Below are positions 9,227 to 18,549 of a stretch of 42,623 nt of DNA, piece by piece. Origin of the DNA: Candidatus Methanoperedens sp. GTDB lineage: Archaea; Halobacteriota; Methanosarcinia; Methanosarcinales; Methanoperedenaceae. Position 1 is the stretch's first letter, and each line of letters begins with the position of its first letter. Below the pieces are notes generated by a model, which saw only the letters and a program-made list of their open reading frames with translations, was not told the DNA's origin and made no database searches. The stretch is taken from assembly GCA_030650845.1 (NCBI GenBank), contig JAUSDC010000085.1, positions 1 through 42,623 on the forward strand. The letters are read 5' to 3'. Position numbers and translations under genes: made by a program.

Positions 9227-9687
9227 TCCCTCTTAACTATGATGAAATGCTCCTTCTGCGGGGAAGAGAGGGGACACTTGGCATAGTCAAGGCAGGAGAT
9301 CATACTCAATTTTTACTTGAAACTGAGAAAGAGGAGATCATTCTGGCGCTTGACCCCGAAGATCTGCTGGTAGCTTCTGGTTTCGGGACAGATGAAAAGA
9401 TCATAAATGGAATTAAATGTGTGTTGTATATGATACGTGAGGTAGGTTCACCATTCATTGTCCTGCCAAAAAACCATCCTGCATCGAAACGCCTTAAAGT
9501 CGTAGTCTCAGCAGGACCCAGGACGCGTGTATCATGCAGTATTATTCCAGGGACACATCCTGAACAGGATATACTTTGCGGGGCTGATGAGTTCAACGGG
9601 CTTGAGGTTAAAGGGGTAAAAGGTGGAGTGGAATTAAATGGTCGAACTGGCGGGGAGATCGAGTGCGTGCCATTTGAGATCAGGTAA
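9223..9687 (+). CDS. Conserved-looking protein of unknown function
   Basis: 154 residues when started at the ATG that overlaps the zinc-ribbon stop codon (ATGA). The frame is open 48 nt further upstream, but that part lies wholly inside the zinc ribbon gene. The sequence is an all-beta pattern with no signal peptide and no membrane helix, and contains the phrases LRGREGTLGIV and AGPRTRVSCS. I recognise no catalytic motif. Coupling to the zinc ribbon gene suggests the two products work together. Confidence 0.7.
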   Translation: MIPLNYDEMLLLRGREGTLGIVKAGDHTQFLLETEKEEIILALDPEDLLVASGFGTDEKIINGIKCVLYMIREVGSPFIVLPKNHPASKRLKVVVSAGPRTRVSCSIIPGTHPEQDILCGADEFNGLEVKGVKGGVELNGRTGGEIECVPFEIR

Positions 9688-9761
9688 GTATGAGATTTCT
9701 TATTTTCCTCTTGTTTGAAAAACCACAGAGTCAGCTATGAACCTTCTGTTACGTAGATGAA

Positions 9762-9852
9762 CATGAAAAAAACAACGAACTGGTACGAACTAAAACGAAC
9801 TCCGGGGGCGTGAGTTCGTATTGAGTTCGTTGTGTTCGTTGCTATTTTTTTT
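9762..9852. terminator. Bidirectional hairpin terminator built of ACGAAC/GTTCGT repeats
   Basis: Arms 9774-9802 and 9812-9840 are imperfect reverse complements of 29 nt made of repeated AACGAAC-type units, with a short GC-rich loop. The hairpin has a T-run on both sides: TTTTTTTT at 9845-9852 on the plus strand, and an A-run at 9766-9772 that reads as T on the minus strand. It lies exactly between two converging genes (ending at 9687 and 9857), so it can stop transcription from either side. Confidence 0.6.
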
Positions 9853-9856
9853 CAGG

Positions 9857-10198
9857 TCATGGTCGTACCGCTTGCCGCAGCGCCTCGACTGAAGGCGGCG
9901 CGCCAACAAAAGCGCGTTTTCCATTAATGAAAACCGTGGGAACGGCCTGGACGTTGTAAAGTGCAGCTTTTGCGAATCCCTGCGGTGTTGCAGTGGATTG
10001 TTCTACGACCTGTATGCCTGGCATCGAAGCAGCAACCTCTTTTGCCATCAAGAGTGCCCTCGGGCAATGAGGGCATGTGGGGGAGGTGAACACTTCGATA
10101 ACAGTGGAACGTTTTGGTGCCATTTTATCAGACTGCTGTTTCATCATTTCTTGCAGCTTCTTTTTTCGTATCAGTGAAAGTTCATCATCTTCTGTCAT
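9857..10198 (-). CDS. Thioredoxin/glutaredoxin-fold protein
   Basis: 113 residues. After a charged N-terminal extension (about 1-32) comes a thioredoxin fold: strand VIEVFTS, active site CPHC (42-45), and the cis-proline segment AVPTVFINGK (about 82-91). The size and the CPHC motif match the small archaeal glutaredoxin-like/thioredoxin family used for disulfide reduction. The gene overlaps the DUF362 ferredoxin gene by 14 nt, so it may receive electrons from, or maintain, that iron-sulfur protein. The partner assignment is an inference from position. Confidence 0.8.
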   Translation of the reverse strand: MTEDDELSLIRKKKLQEMMKQQSDKMAPKRSTVIEVFTSPTCPHCPRALLMAKEVAASMPGIQVVEQSTATPQGFAKAALYNVQAVPTVFINGKRAFVGAPPSVEALRQAVRP

Positions 10199-11225
10199 AT
10201 TTTCGACTACCGCATCCTATTTTTTCAGCAGAATCCAGATGTATGAAGGGATCTACTCCCCATACATGATATATCGACTTCCCGTTTATTTTCATTCGTT
10301 CATTAATGAGATCGATCGTGGCAGAATCGATGGCTACCGGGTCTGTCCCAGCAAGTATTCCTATATCTTCAACAAAACGCTCCCCTGAAAAATTAAAGCA
10401 ATCGCACCCGGGTGTAAGGTCATAAACCCAGTTGATATAACCAATACGCCCTTTGAGCGCCCTGATCGGACCTGATGCCGCTTCTCCCAATCTTTTTTGC
10501 ATTCTATTAGAGGCATCCTGCGGCGGTATGATCGCCTCTTGCTGGCAGGCATCTGCACAGGATAACTCACCGCAGCATCTGGAATGGTCTATGATTGGCG
10601 GAGCTATTGCGCCCCATGGGCAAACTTCTACGCAATCCCCGCACTGGATACATTTTTCAGGATCGATCGAAGGTCTTCCTACCTCGTGGACTTTAATTTT
10701 ACCCGCCCGGTCAAGACATCCCATTCCAAGGTGTTTGACAGCGCCACCGAAACCTGATGCAGGATGCCCTTTCCCGTGAGATATGACGATCATCGAATCA
10801 GCTTCTGCAATACCTGAAGCGACTGTAATGCTATCAAGCACTTCCCCATTGATCTTTATCTCTCTTCCATCACCGCCCCTTAACCCATCTGCAACAATAA
10901 AAGGAGCATTCATGCTTGCATGGGTAAAACCATTCATAGCTGCACCCTGGATTAGTTCAGCGGCATTGAGTTTCATTCCTTTGTATAAGGTCGTTGTGTC
11001 TGTTACAAAAGGTATGCCGCCCTCTTTTATTACAAGGTCAACAACTGTTCTAACAATAACAGGTCTGACGTGAGTAGTATTGCCATATTCACCCGGATGG
11101 ATCTTAATAGCTACAATATCTCCCTTTTTTACAGGTGAAATATCAGGAAATATCTTTTTTATTTGCTCTGGCTGGTTATCCTGCGGTTGGGTAATTCTGG
11201 CATCTTTGAAAATTATCCTGGTCAT
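10185..11225 (-). CDS. DUF362 protein with a two-cluster ferredoxin insert
   Basis: 346 residues. The DUF362 core (about 1-185 and 255-346) has KIHPGEYGN, VVISHGKGHPASGFGG and the C-terminal TDPVAIDSATIDL. A ferredoxin-like segment sits in the middle with Cys192, 195, 198 and 202 (CxxCxxCxxxC), followed by a second Cys set, 217/218, 223 and 227. The second set is irregular, so one or two 4Fe-4S clusters are possible. DUF362 proteins are redox proteins of uncertain substrate. The gene lies 19 nt downstream of secY and probably shares its transcript. Confidence 0.88.
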   Translation of the reverse strand: MTRIIFKDARITQPQDNQPEQIKKIFPDISPVKKGDIVAIKIHPGEYGNTTHVRPVIVRTVVDLVIKEGGIPFVTDTTTLYKGMKLNAAELIQGAAMNGFTHASMNAPFIVADGLRGGDGREIKINGEVLDSITVASGIAEADSMIVISHGKGHPASGFGGAVKHLGMGCLDRAGKIKVHEVGRPSIDPEKCIQCGDCVEVCPWGAIAPPIIDHSRCCGELSCADACQQEAIIPPQDASNRMQKRLGEAASGPIRALKGRIGYINWVYDLTPGCDCFNFSGERFVEDIGILAGTDPVAIDSATIDLINERMKINGKSIYHVWGVDPFIHLDSAEKIGCGSRKYDRR

Positions 11226-11244
11226 AAAAAAAAATGGATGCTTC

Positions 11245-12735
11245 TTATTCTTTTCCGAAGAAGCTTCTCATCATTGGATGCATTTCCATCATCTGCTGGC
11301 TTGCTATATCTTCGTACAACCTGTACATGATACTTACCGTAAGCAGCAAACCTGTTCCGCCTGCGCCTCCAAGAGTACCCATAAGACTTGCGATCAGCGT
11401 GAGAAAACCAATGAAAGCGCCGCCTATCACAGTCACCTTGGGGATATACCGCTGCATGACCCTTTCAAGCGTCCCGCTGCTTCGTCGATATCCAGGTATC
11501 TGCATACCTGACTTCTGTATCTTTTCAGCAACGTTCTTTGCACCCATTCCAGTAGTTTCGATCCAGAAGAGAGCGAACACTATGCCGCCTCCTATTAGCA
11601 TGAAGGCGTCTGTCATCACATGCAGCAATATCTGCCAGACTGCAGGAGGCGTCGCCGCAAGACTCGTGAAATGCGATTGAACAAGCGACGGTATCCAGTC
11701 ACTGGGGCTGTTGATAGGGGCAAGATAATACATGATACCGCTAACAGGCGTCCCATCTGAGCCATAGTCCCCCAGTACCTTAATACCTTTACTTGAGAGG
11801 ATCAGTCCTATCATCTGGATATTTGCCTGGAGTGCCCTCACAAGGATCATAGGAAGAACGCTTGCATAAATAAGCTTGACAGGGAATCGTCCGCGTGCAC
11901 CTCGAACCGCAGCGTGAGCCAGTGGTATTTCTATTCTGGTACTTTCTACATACACGACCATTAGATAAATGACAACAGTGCTTACAAGAGCCAAAATACC
12001 GCCCTGGACAAGCAGATATTGTAATCCGTTAGGTGTCATGAAAAATTCCACTCCCGAAATTGGCGAGGACGGACCTGCAAAATATATCCACTTTGGAATA
12101 AGCCCTATCGGTAACCCTGTGTTATCAGATTTCCAGTTAAAAATACCTGTGACGATCTGCTGGGATACACCTGCGATAATGAACAACCCGACGCCTGATC
12201 CGATACCCCATTTGGAGACTATCTCATCCATGTACAGGATAAGTATGCCTCCAATGCATATCTGGATGAACAGAAGTATGGTGATATAACTTGAGGGAAC
12301 TCCGAGTATAACTGCAAGTCCTTCATCAGGTCGCATGTAACCGCCCAGTATCTGGGGAAGAGCCTCAAGCGCTACCATCACGAATACAAGAAGTTTCTGC
12401 AGCCCCTGGAAAATAGCCTGCTGATGCGGATCGCTAAGATCCATTTTAATTACGCCTGCCCCGACAAGTAACTGCAATACGATCGATGCAGTAACTATCG
12501 GACCTATCCCCAGCACCATAAGCGAACCAGAGGCGCCGGCAAAGAAGGCACGGTAAAGTTCAAAAAGGTCTATCGAGTTCTTATCCAGACCGAACAAAGG
12601 TATGTTCGCCAGAGTAAAATACAGCACAAGGATACCAAGCGTCCATCCAAGTTTCTTCTTGAAATGGACGTGACCTTCAGGGCGTTTTACCGCTGGCAAT
12701 CGGTTCAATAGGGGTGCGAGACTTTCAAAAGCCAT
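11245..12735 (-). CDS. secY: SecY, central pore subunit of the Sec61/SecYEG translocon
   Basis: 496 residues with ten predicted membrane helices, the family size. The protein forms the channel for secretion and membrane insertion together with SecE and Sec61beta. The plug/helix 2 region reads LFELYRAFFAGASGSLMVLGIGP and the cytosolic loops carry the conserved basic residues. Its position as the last gene after uL15 is the standard end of the spc operon in archaea. The ATG lies 5 nt downstream of the uL15 stop. Confidence 0.97.
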   Translation of the reverse strand: MAFESLAPLLNRLPAVKRPEGHVHFKKKLGWTLGILVLYFTLANIPLFGLDKNSIDLFELYRAFFAGASGSLMVLGIGPIVTASIVLQLLVGAGVIKMDLSDPHQQAIFQGLQKLLVFVMVALEALPQILGGYMRPDEGLAVILGVPSSYITILLFIQICIGGILILYMDEIVSKWGIGSGVGLFIIAGVSQQIVTGIFNWKSDNTGLPIGLIPKWIYFAGPSSPISGVEFFMTPNGLQYLLVQGGILALVSTVVIYLMVVYVESTRIEIPLAHAAVRGARGRFPVKLIYASVLPMILVRALQANIQMIGLILSSKGIKVLGDYGSDGTPVSGIMYYLAPINSPSDWIPSLVQSHFTSLAATPPAVWQILLHVMTDAFMLIGGGIVFALFWIETTGMGAKNVAEKIQKSGMQIPGYRRSSGTLERVMQRYIPKVTVIGGAFIGFLTLIASLMGTLGGAGGTGLLLTVSIMYRLYEDIASQQMMEMHPMMRSFFGKE

Positions 12736-12740
12736 ATTCT

Positions 12741-13190
12741 TTACTCAGTAGTCGTCTTTTCAGATAACACTATCGCATTACCCTTTGCGTCTTCTATTTT
12801 TTGTTTGGCAACAGAAGAAAACTCGGATGCAGTGATAAAAAGGGATTTTGAAACTTTTCCGCTTCCCAGCACTTTCTCAATGCCAAGTTTTTCCAGATTT
12901 ATATGGAACACATCCCCTTTTTTCTCAGCCATCTTATCAGCCACAAGCTGTTCAATAGCTTCATCCAGTTCACCGATGTTGACAATGACTTTATCGTTGG
13001 CTTGACACAGCGGTCTCTTGAAGCCGTGCTTTCCAAAGCTCAAACCACGCTGCATTGACCTTACGAAATGATGCTTGCATGTGCCAGCATTTCCGCGTCC
13101 TCCGCGGCTTCCTCCGCCTCGTCTGTTCTTATGCGTGCCGCCGCCGAACGATCTCTTTCCGCGGAATTTCTTTGTTTTTTGCTTGCTCAT
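12741..13190 (-). CDS. rpl15: Large-subunit ribosomal protein uL15
   Basis: 149 residues. The basic Gly-rich N-terminus ([20 protein letters not shown]) is the extended tail that winds through 23S rRNA in uL15. The C-terminal globular part has the usual [18 protein letters not shown] region. It sits 5 nt after uL30 and 5 nt before secY, the standard order. Confidence 0.95.
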   Translation of the reverse strand: MSKQKTKKFRGKRSFGGGTHKNRRGGGSRGGRGNAGTCKHHFVRSMQRGLSFGKHGFKRPLCQANDKVIVNIGELDEAIEQLVADKMAEKKGDVFHINLEKLGIEKVLGSGKVSKSLFITASEFSSVAKQKIEDAKGNAIVLSEKTTTE

Positions 13191-13195
13191 GATAA

Positions 13196-13657
13196 TTACC
13201 TCATCTTATTGATCAAGGAATTTATTTCAGCTCCGTGGAATCCAAGGGATCCGCCTTCGAGGGTATTTCTCTTAGTACCTCTGAGCCCTTTTCTTGCCGG
13301 ATGTAGCCTGAAAACAGGTTTCATTTTCGGAACATCCTGGATCGAAGCTGTCCCATCACATAGTGCTTTTGCCAGTTCATCGAACGACTTGAATTTTGTG
13401 TTCTTGCTAAGGTATTCTTCTGTGAGAGCTTTTCTGCCCTCCAGTTTTCCCCTGTTCTTCAATATCAATGAAAGGGTTTCTGGATTTATGTTGCCCCATG
13501 CGATGTAATCTTTTGCTTTGCGAATCATACCCATATAATTGTCTGTTTCCGGGACAAGTACACAGTGGTTGATCCTGTCAAGGTTCAGCATTTCAAGTGT
13601 ATCCCTGATATCCTGCCTTGTTTTTACTCCACCTCTCAGTCTAACTAAAGCGTACAT
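13196..13657 (-). CDS. rpl30: Large-subunit ribosomal protein uL30
   Basis: 153 residues, the long archaeal/eukaryal form (bacterial uL30 is about 60). It starts [17 protein letters not shown], with the typical [16 protein letters not shown] ferredoxin-like fold, and the C-terminus carries the archaeal extension ending in [11 protein letters not shown]. The start codon directly abuts the uS5 stop. Confidence 0.95.
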   Translation of the reverse strand: MYALVRLRGGVKTRQDIRDTLEMLNLDRINHCVLVPETDNYMGMIRKAKDYIAWGNINPETLSLILKNRGKLEGRKALTEEYLSKNTKFKSFDELAKALCDGTASIQDVPKMKPVFRLHPARKGLRGTKRNTLEGGSLGFHGAEINSLINKMR

Positions 13658-14281
13658 TTATTTCACCTTCATGGTAGTAGTCCTTATGAGCGCATCATAG
13701 GTCGCCCTTGCATAGTTAAGAGTCGTCCTTGTTTCACCGGTCGCCTGAGCCCAGACATCTTTTATTCCTGCTATTTCAAGCACTTTCTTTGCAGTTCCGC
13801 CTGAAGCAAGACCCAGCCCGCGAGGTGCTGGTTTAAGTTCAACCGTAACGCTGCCGACCTTGCCCTTTACTGCGAATGGGACGGTATGCCCGAGACCGCA
13901 GCCGCATTCCCATGAACCGCATCCTCTCTTGATACCTTTGATATTCATTTTTGCGGTATCTATCGCCTTTCTGATAGCGATACCTACCTGAACATCCTTG
14001 CCTTCTCCGATCCCGATAAAGCCATCGCCATTGCCAACAATTACCGTGGCTCTGAATTTGACTCTTCTTCCGGAGTCGGTCATTCTCTGCACCATGTTAA
14101 TATCAAGGACTTCATCTCTTATTTCCGGTATCAGTGCATCCACGATCTTGGACTCCCTGATCGGAAGTCCGGATTCAAGTGCTTCATTCATGGTCGTAAC
14201 CTGTCCTTCTTTAACAAGTTTACCGAGCCTTGTCACAGGCACCCATTCTTCTTCATGTTCTTTGAATTCTCTATCTCTCAT
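13658..14281 (-). CDS. rps5: Small-subunit ribosomal protein uS5
   Basis: 207 residues. It has the double-stranded RNA-binding-like N-domain with [15 protein letters not shown] and the C-domain with [20 protein letters not shown]. uS5 takes part in decoding accuracy and mRNA entry. I take the ATG ([13 protein letters not shown]), because AGGTGA lies 5 nt before it. An upstream in-frame GTG at 14290 overlaps that ribosome binding site. Confidence 0.95.
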   Translation of the reverse strand: MRDREFKEHEEEWVPVTRLGKLVKEGQVTTMNEALESGLPIRESKIVDALIPEIRDEVLDINMVQRMTDSGRRVKFRATVIVGNGDGFIGIGEGKDVQVGIAIRKAIDTAKMNIKGIKRGCGSWECGCGLGHTVPFAVKGKVGSVTVELKPAPRGLGLASGGTAKKVLEIAGIKDVWAQATGETRTTLNYARATYDALIRTTTMKVK

Positions 14282-14286
14282 TTTAT

Positions 14287-14802
14287 TCACCTGAATTCGC
14301 CATGAATCTTCTGCTTCGCAGATTCAAATTGCGCTGATATGTTTGTTTTTCTGAATTTGTCTATGCTTTTTCCATTGAGCCTTTCTTCGCTCGGGAATAT
14401 CTCTGGATCATGAGGTACGGAAAGACCTGAATCTACCGCTCCTTTCAGGGCGGCAAATATACGTCCGCCTTTTGTGGCGTGGCTCAATCCAATGTCCAGT
14501 ATAGCCTGTTCATGTCCATTTTTCTTTGCCCTGTAGCCGATCAACAATCCAGCAAGGTATGCAGATGGTAAGTTTCCTGTCCCGCTAAACCCGTATTTCT
14601 TCAATTCAACGGTATTTGCTGAAACAAGGGTAGAATCGCCTTCTTTAGCAGGTATTACCAGCTGTATATTAGTATTTTTCAGGCTTTTTCTCACTACAAG
14701 TCTGGGTTTTCTGGAAATGATAAGTTGCTTTCTTGCTCTGTAATCTGTTTTTCCAGCTCTAACTCGTCTGAACTGTACCTTGTATCTTGGTCCTGTCGCC
14801 AT
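14287..14802 (-). CDS. rpl18: Large-subunit ribosomal protein uL18
   Basis: 171 residues, the archaeal length. It binds 5S rRNA together with uL5. The N-terminus [25 protein letters not shown] and the core [20 protein letters not shown] are typical. It follows eL19 by 2 nt and precedes the uS5 start by 5 nt. Confidence 0.95.
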   Translation of the reverse strand: MATGPRYKVQFRRVRAGKTDYRARKQLIISRKPRLVVRKSLKNTNIQLVIPAKEGDSTLVSANTVELKKYGFSGTGNLPSAYLAGLLIGYRAKKNGHEQAILDIGLSHATKGGRIFAALKGAVDSGLSVPHDPEIFPSEERLNGKSIDKFRKTNISAQFESAKQKIHGEFR

Positions 14803-14804
14803 GA

Positions 14805-15257
14805 TTATACACCTTTTCCTTTCGTTTGTTCAATGTGAGATTTAAGGTGCGCTCTGCTCCTGTATTCCCCACCTTTTGCTTTGGCATACAATTTCCTGTA
14901 TGTTGAAACTTCAATGGTCTTATTTTCGCGAAGTTCACTGAGCAAACTGCGCAGAGCCCGGATCTTTTTCATCCACATTTCTTTTTTGGGTCTTCTGGCA
15001 CCTTTAGCCCCGCTTCTTGAGCCATGCCCTTTCCTGTGGCCGTATGCACGTGTCTCTTTCGCCTTGCGTACACGTCCGCGGCTTATCCCTTTGATGGCTC
15101 TTTTGCCAACTTTTCCTTCTTCGATCAACTTTCTAACATCTTCACGCGTCAGAGCAACAGCAATATCTTTTGAAGATTCGGGATTCATCCATACCCTGTT
15201 GACTCCAATATCCATTACTTCTGCTGCCAGACGTCTCTGGTTTTTAAGATCTGTCAT
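14805..15257 (-). CDS. rpl19e: Large-subunit ribosomal protein eL19
   Basis: 150 residues, a helix-rich basic protein specific to archaea and eukaryotes. It has the conserved opening LKNQRRLAAEVMDIGVNRVW and the linker GHRKGHGSRSGAKGAR. The start overlaps the eL32 stop by 4 nt (ATGA), implying coupled translation. Confidence 0.96.
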   Translation of the reverse strand: MTDLKNQRRLAAEVMDIGVNRVWMNPESSKDIAVALTREDVRKLIEEGKVGKRAIKGISRGRVRKAKETRAYGHRKGHGSRSGAKGARRPKKEMWMKKIRALRSLLSELRENKTIEVSTYRKLYAKAKGGEYRSRAHLKSHIEQTKGKGV

Positions 15258-15898
15258 GTTGCTACCCTCCTTGTGGGGTTCAATATCTTAAGTCCAAGCT
15301 CGATCGCTTTTTTCTCGATTATTGCGCGTTTTCTTCCCCCAACAGTATGGGCTATCATGACCGCCTGTGTTTGTGCTATCAAGGAATCAAGATCGTTCGG
15401 TGTACTCACAAGGATCTCTTCAAATCCTGAAGGATGAAGTCCTTTTACGAGCACCGGGCTTCCAAATCCTCTTTCTACACGTGGGCATTTTCCTTTAACA
15501 CCATACCTGGTCTTGTTATGGATACCGTCTGGTCTTCTCCAGTAATCCTTAAGTTTCTTTTTCTTGTGGGAATCAGTCTGAAGGAAATGCGGCTTCTTGC
15601 TTTTCTGTTTCTTTCTGACATCAAGAAGTCTTTTTGTTTCATCATCAATGGTAATGAATATCTCTGGAGCTTCAATGATCTCTACAGATTTCTCTTCCAC
15701 TTCTGGTTCGGCCTCACCTGCAGATGCCTTGATCTTGCCTGCAAGTTTTTCTCCAATTCCCTTGATATCCGCGATATCCTTTACATCTGCTTTCTGGATT
15801 GATTCAATTGTTACATACCCTGCTTCATAGAGTAATTTGGCTTTGGCTTTTCCAACCCCGTCCAGGGTCGTAAGCTGTTTTATTGCTTCGTCTTCCAT
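15254..15898 (-). CDS. rpl32e: Large-subunit ribosomal protein eL32 with an N-terminal helix-hairpin-helix domain
   Basis: 214 residues. eL32 proper occupies about the last 130 residues (LLDVRKKQKSKKPHFLQTDS, then YGVKGKCPRVERGFGSP). Ahead of it lies a helix-hairpin-helix pair (about 5-58) with LDGVGKAKAKLLYEAGY and IKGIGEKLAGKI, resembling the N-terminal domain of RadA, and a Glu-rich linker. Extended eL32 of this type is known in some euryarchaea; the domain's role is not established. The ATG at 15898 (MEDEAIKQ) is chosen because it lies 4 nt after the uL6 stop; the frame is open 38 codons upstream inside uL6. Confidence 0.93.
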   Translation of the reverse strand: MEDEAIKQLTTLDGVGKAKAKLLYEAGYVTIESIQKADVKDIADIKGIGEKLAGKIKASAGEAEPEVEEKSVEIIEAPEIFITIDDETKRLLDVRKKQKSKKPHFLQTDSHKKKKLKDYWRRPDGIHNKTRYGVKGKCPRVERGFGSPVLVKGLHPSGFEEILVSTPNDLDSLIAQTQAVMIAHTVGGRKRAIIEKKAIELGLKILNPTRRVAT

Positions 15899-15902
15899 GT
15901 TT

Positions 15903-16436
15903 TCACCGCCCCTGTGCCTGTTCCACAAGGTAAACTCCGTCCTGGAACACCCTGGGGTCGAATCTTTTGATCTTTGTGGCCATGCGGATATTTGCAGCCG
16001 TCTGCCCGACATCTTCTTTATTGATGCCTGTAATGATCACCTGATCACCTTTTATCGTGACCTTTGATTCGCCTTTTATGCTGGCTTTTCTTGATTTCTT
16101 TTCACCAAGGAAATTATTGATCATTACTTTATTCCCTTCGGTCTTTAACTGGATAGGGAAGTGGGAATATACCACTTTCATCGTATATTCATATCCTTTT
16201 GTTACTCCAACGATCATATTCTTCAAATGTGACTCAAAAGTTCCGATCATTGCCAGTTGTTCTCTTCTTAGAATATCTGAACCAATGACTAACGTGGAAT
16301 CTTCTTTTTTGATCGTGATCCCGGGATACCATATATCTCTCTTTATCTGCCCGAGCGGACCTTTGATCATTACGTTGATGTTCTCAATAGTAATGTTCAC
16401 TCCTTCCGGGATTATTACTGTTCTATTCGTTTCCAT
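15903..16436 (-). CDS. rpl6: Large-subunit ribosomal protein uL6
   Basis: 177 residues with the two repeated uL6 folds: VNITIENINVMIKGPLGQI near the N-terminus and VTIKGDQVIITGINKEDVGQ in the second repeat. It binds near the sarcin-ricin loop and the factor site. The ATG at 16436 has AGGTGAT at the proper distance. In-frame ATG (16442) and GTG (16445) codons lie within that site and are less likely. Confidence 0.94.
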   Translation of the reverse strand: METNRTVIIPEGVNITIENINVMIKGPLGQIKRDIWYPGITIKKEDSTLVIGSDILRREQLAMIGTFESHLKNMIVGVTKGYEYTMKVVYSHFPIQLKTEGNKVMINNFLGEKKSRKASIKGESKVTIKGDQVIITGINKEDVGQTAANIRMATKIKRFDPRVFQDGVYLVEQAQGR

Positions 16437-16445
16437 AACCATCAC

Positions 16446-16835
16446 CTAATATACATAAGCGAGTAACTGCCCGCCGATGCCGCTTTCTCTGGCTTCGGAA
16501 TGGGTTATTACTCCGTCGGGTGTGGTCAGGATTATCGATCCAAAACCTCGTGCCGGCAGGAATCTCTTTTCCCATTTTTCGAATTCTAATTTCCCGATAG
16601 CGTGTCGTGGTTTGATAACTCCACACTTATTTATTTTTCCTTTAAGCTGTACCTTAAAAATGCCAGATTTTCCATCGTCGATCAATTCGAATTCGCCGAT
16701 GTATCCATTGTCCTTCATGACTTTCAGCACGCTTCCAATAAGTTTGGAAGCAGGATTGATCGTACAATCGGGTTTACCTGTATCTTCAGCATTTTTTATT
16801 ATTGATAATGCATTTGCAAGTGGATCCATTAACAT
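16446..16835 (-). CDS. rps8: Small-subunit ribosomal protein uS8
   Basis: 129 residues. Start [13 protein letters not shown], core [18 protein letters not shown] and the C-terminal rRNA-binding part [28 protein letters not shown] are all typical of archaeal uS8. AGGTGA lies 5 nt before the ATG at 16835. The frame also contains a GTG at 16844 that overlaps this site. Confidence 0.95.
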   Translation of the reverse strand: MLMDPLANALSIIKNAEDTGKPDCTINPASKLIGSVLKVMKDNGYIGEFELIDDGKSGIFKVQLKGKINKCGVIKPRHAIGKLEFEKWEKRFLPARGFGSIILTTPDGVITHSEARESGIGGQLLAYVY

Positions 16836-16844
16836 CAAAATCAC

Positions 16845-16997
16845 CTATGTATATTTCTCAAAGCCCATGCTATATGCAATTTCACGGAAACACTGCCTGC
16901 AGAGGTATATGTCGTACTTTCGAACAAGTCCTTGTTTTCTGCCGCATCGTTTGCATACATTAGCTCCGCCTCCGAATTTTTTCTTACTTCGTTCCAT
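16845..16997 (-). CDS. rps14: Small-subunit ribosomal protein uS14, zinc-binding form
   Basis: A 50-residue gene too short for most ORF filters. It begins [20 protein letters not shown] and carries two CxxC pairs (CKRC and CRQC), the zinc-binding version of uS14 used by archaea. It fits exactly between uL5 (stop at 16998) and uS8 (start at 16835), the expected place in the operon. Confidence 0.95.
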   Translation of the reverse strand: MERSKKKFGGGANVCKRCGRKQGLVRKYDIYLCRQCFREIAYSMGFEKYT

Positions 16998-17504
16998 CTA
17001 AACTACCTCCGCACCATATTTTTCTTTGACAAAAGAGATGGCATCTTCTTTGGTCAATCTATGAGTCTGTGGTATCTTATGAAATTCGATCTTTCTTTTG
17101 CTTATCCTGTATCCTGCCCTTTTCAGCGCCACGCTGACATCCATCCCGAAGATACCTATTGTTGGATCGTATTTCATTCCTGGAAAATCTGTATGTTCCT
17201 CAATACCGAATGAAAAATTACCGTTGGTATCGAACTGGGATTCATTTAATTTATTCTCAATGATCTTTAAAGCCGTCTTGAAGAAATCGGCTGCATTATT
17301 TCCCCTGAGGGTAACCTTGCATCCTATTGGTTCATGTTTCTTTATAGCGAATGTTGGTATGGTCTTTTTTGCCATTGCTCTGATCGGCTTCTGTTTTGCA
17401 ATCGTCTGGAGCAGTTTTTCTGCGGTCGTCAATCTCTCACCGCTTTCTCCAGTTCCAATATGAACTGTTATCTTATCAATCGAAAGTGCTCTCATTGGGT
17501 TCAT
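16998..17504 (-). CDS. rpl5: Large-subunit ribosomal protein uL5
   Basis: 168 residues. It binds 5S rRNA and the P-site tRNA. The start [25 protein letters not shown] matches archaeal uL5, and [21 protein letters not shown] is the conserved C-terminal segment. There is no gap to eS4 upstream or to uS14 downstream. Confidence 0.95.
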   Translation of the reverse strand: MNPMRALSIDKITVHIGTGESGERLTTAEKLLQTIAKQKPIRAMAKKTIPTFAIKKHEPIGCKVTLRGNNAADFFKTALKIIENKLNESQFDTNGNFSFGIEEHTDFPGMKYDPTIGIFGMDVSVALKRAGYRISKRKIEFHKIPQTHRLTKEDAISFVKEKYGAEVV

Positions 17505-18197
17505 TTAAACCACCTTGATCTCAGGAGATGTTTCACCGATCACGTATACATATTTTTCAATGGTCTCGAAATCGGTATCGTTGGATAGCACTACCATGTT
17601 CGTTCCTGACCCGCGTACTTTGCGTATCTGCTTGATCTTTCCTATTTCTCCGGAATGTTCCCCTCCTATAACGATGGCGAGATTTCCAGATTTATAGGGC
17701 ATATGTTTAATGATCTTCCGGTCAGGTAAAGACAGCATGATCGTATCAAATGTCTTATATTCATTTGATGCAAGAACATTACTTCCATCGTGCAGATTAA
17801 GCTGCATAGCACCTTTTTTCACAATGGTCTTATTATTAATCCTGCATAGTTTGGCTGCACCAGGTTCTTCTTTGTAAAGTTTGAACCTGTTATTTGCATC
17901 CAGCAGAAGTCGGTAATACTCATTGATCGTTGGAAGCGAGATTATATCAAAAAGTCCGGTCATATATTTATAATCTTTTCGGGGTATGCCGTCTACAAGT
18001 ACATTCCCTTCATTGATTATTGTCTTTGCTTCCCGGCTATTAGTTGCAAGTTTAAGCATATCTCTTACTACAATGAGTAATGGAATGCCTGTTATCATGG
18101 AATGGCTACCGGCGTTCGCGCCGACAACCCATGCATGTGTCTTTTTCTCAATCGGCCATGCTGCTGGGGCCGCTACTCTTCTATGATGTCTGCCCAT
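17505..18197 (-). CDS. rps4e: Small-subunit ribosomal protein eS4
   Basis: 230 residues with the N-terminal RRLAAPxxW-type region (HHRRVAAPAAWPIEKKTHAW), an S4-like domain (LLIVVRDMLKLATNSREAK) and a C-terminal KOW-type beta barrel (IVIGGEHSGEIGKIKQIRKV). It is an archaeal/eukaryal protein of the small subunit. It abuts uL24 and uL5 without gaps. Confidence 0.95.
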   Translation of the reverse strand: MGRHHRRVAAPAAWPIEKKTHAWVVGANAGSHSMITGIPLLIVVRDMLKLATNSREAKTIINEGNVLVDGIPRKDYKYMTGLFDIISLPTINEYYRLLLDANNRFKLYKEEPGAAKLCRINNKTIVKKGAMQLNLHDGSNVLASNEYKTFDTIMLSLPDRKIIKHMPYKSGNLAIVIGGEHSGEIGKIKQIRKVRGSGTNMVVLSNDTDFETIEKYVYVIGETSPEIKVV

Positions 18198-18539
18198 TTA
18201 ATCACCCAAGCGTCTTTTATCGTTAAGTTCTAATTTCGTGATCATTACATTTGAGGGGTGTATCGGTCTTGGTACTTCGGTACCATCTGATTTAGTCACA
18301 GTAACACCGTCAACGGTAATAGTCAATTTATCAAGGTTAACGCCTGCTACTTTACCTTCTGTGTCCCTGCTATCGCCCCGCAAAATTTTAACGGTATCTC
18401 CAGACCGTACCGGGATCGATTTTATCTTATGTTTTGCTCTAAGATCTTCGCTGAGCATTGCACCCATTAATTTATTCCTTAAGTGGAGTGGTGCCTGATA
18501 TCTGGATTTTCTCTGTTTTCTTGGCTGTGTGGATGTCAT
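18198..18539 (-). CDS. rpl24: Large-subunit ribosomal protein uL24
   Basis: 113 residues. The KOW motif [20 protein letters not shown] lies mid-protein and the basic N-terminus [17 protein letters not shown] is typical of archaeal uL24. It lies near the exit tunnel and initiates 50S assembly. It starts 10 nt after the uL14 stop. Confidence 0.95.
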   Translation of the reverse strand: MTSTQPRKQRKSRYQAPLHLRNKLMGAMLSEDLRAKHKIKSIPVRSGDTVKILRGDSRDTEGKVAGVNLDKLTITVDGVTVTKSDGTEVPRPIHPSNVMITKLELNDKRRLGD

Positions 18540-18549
18540 AATTATCTAC

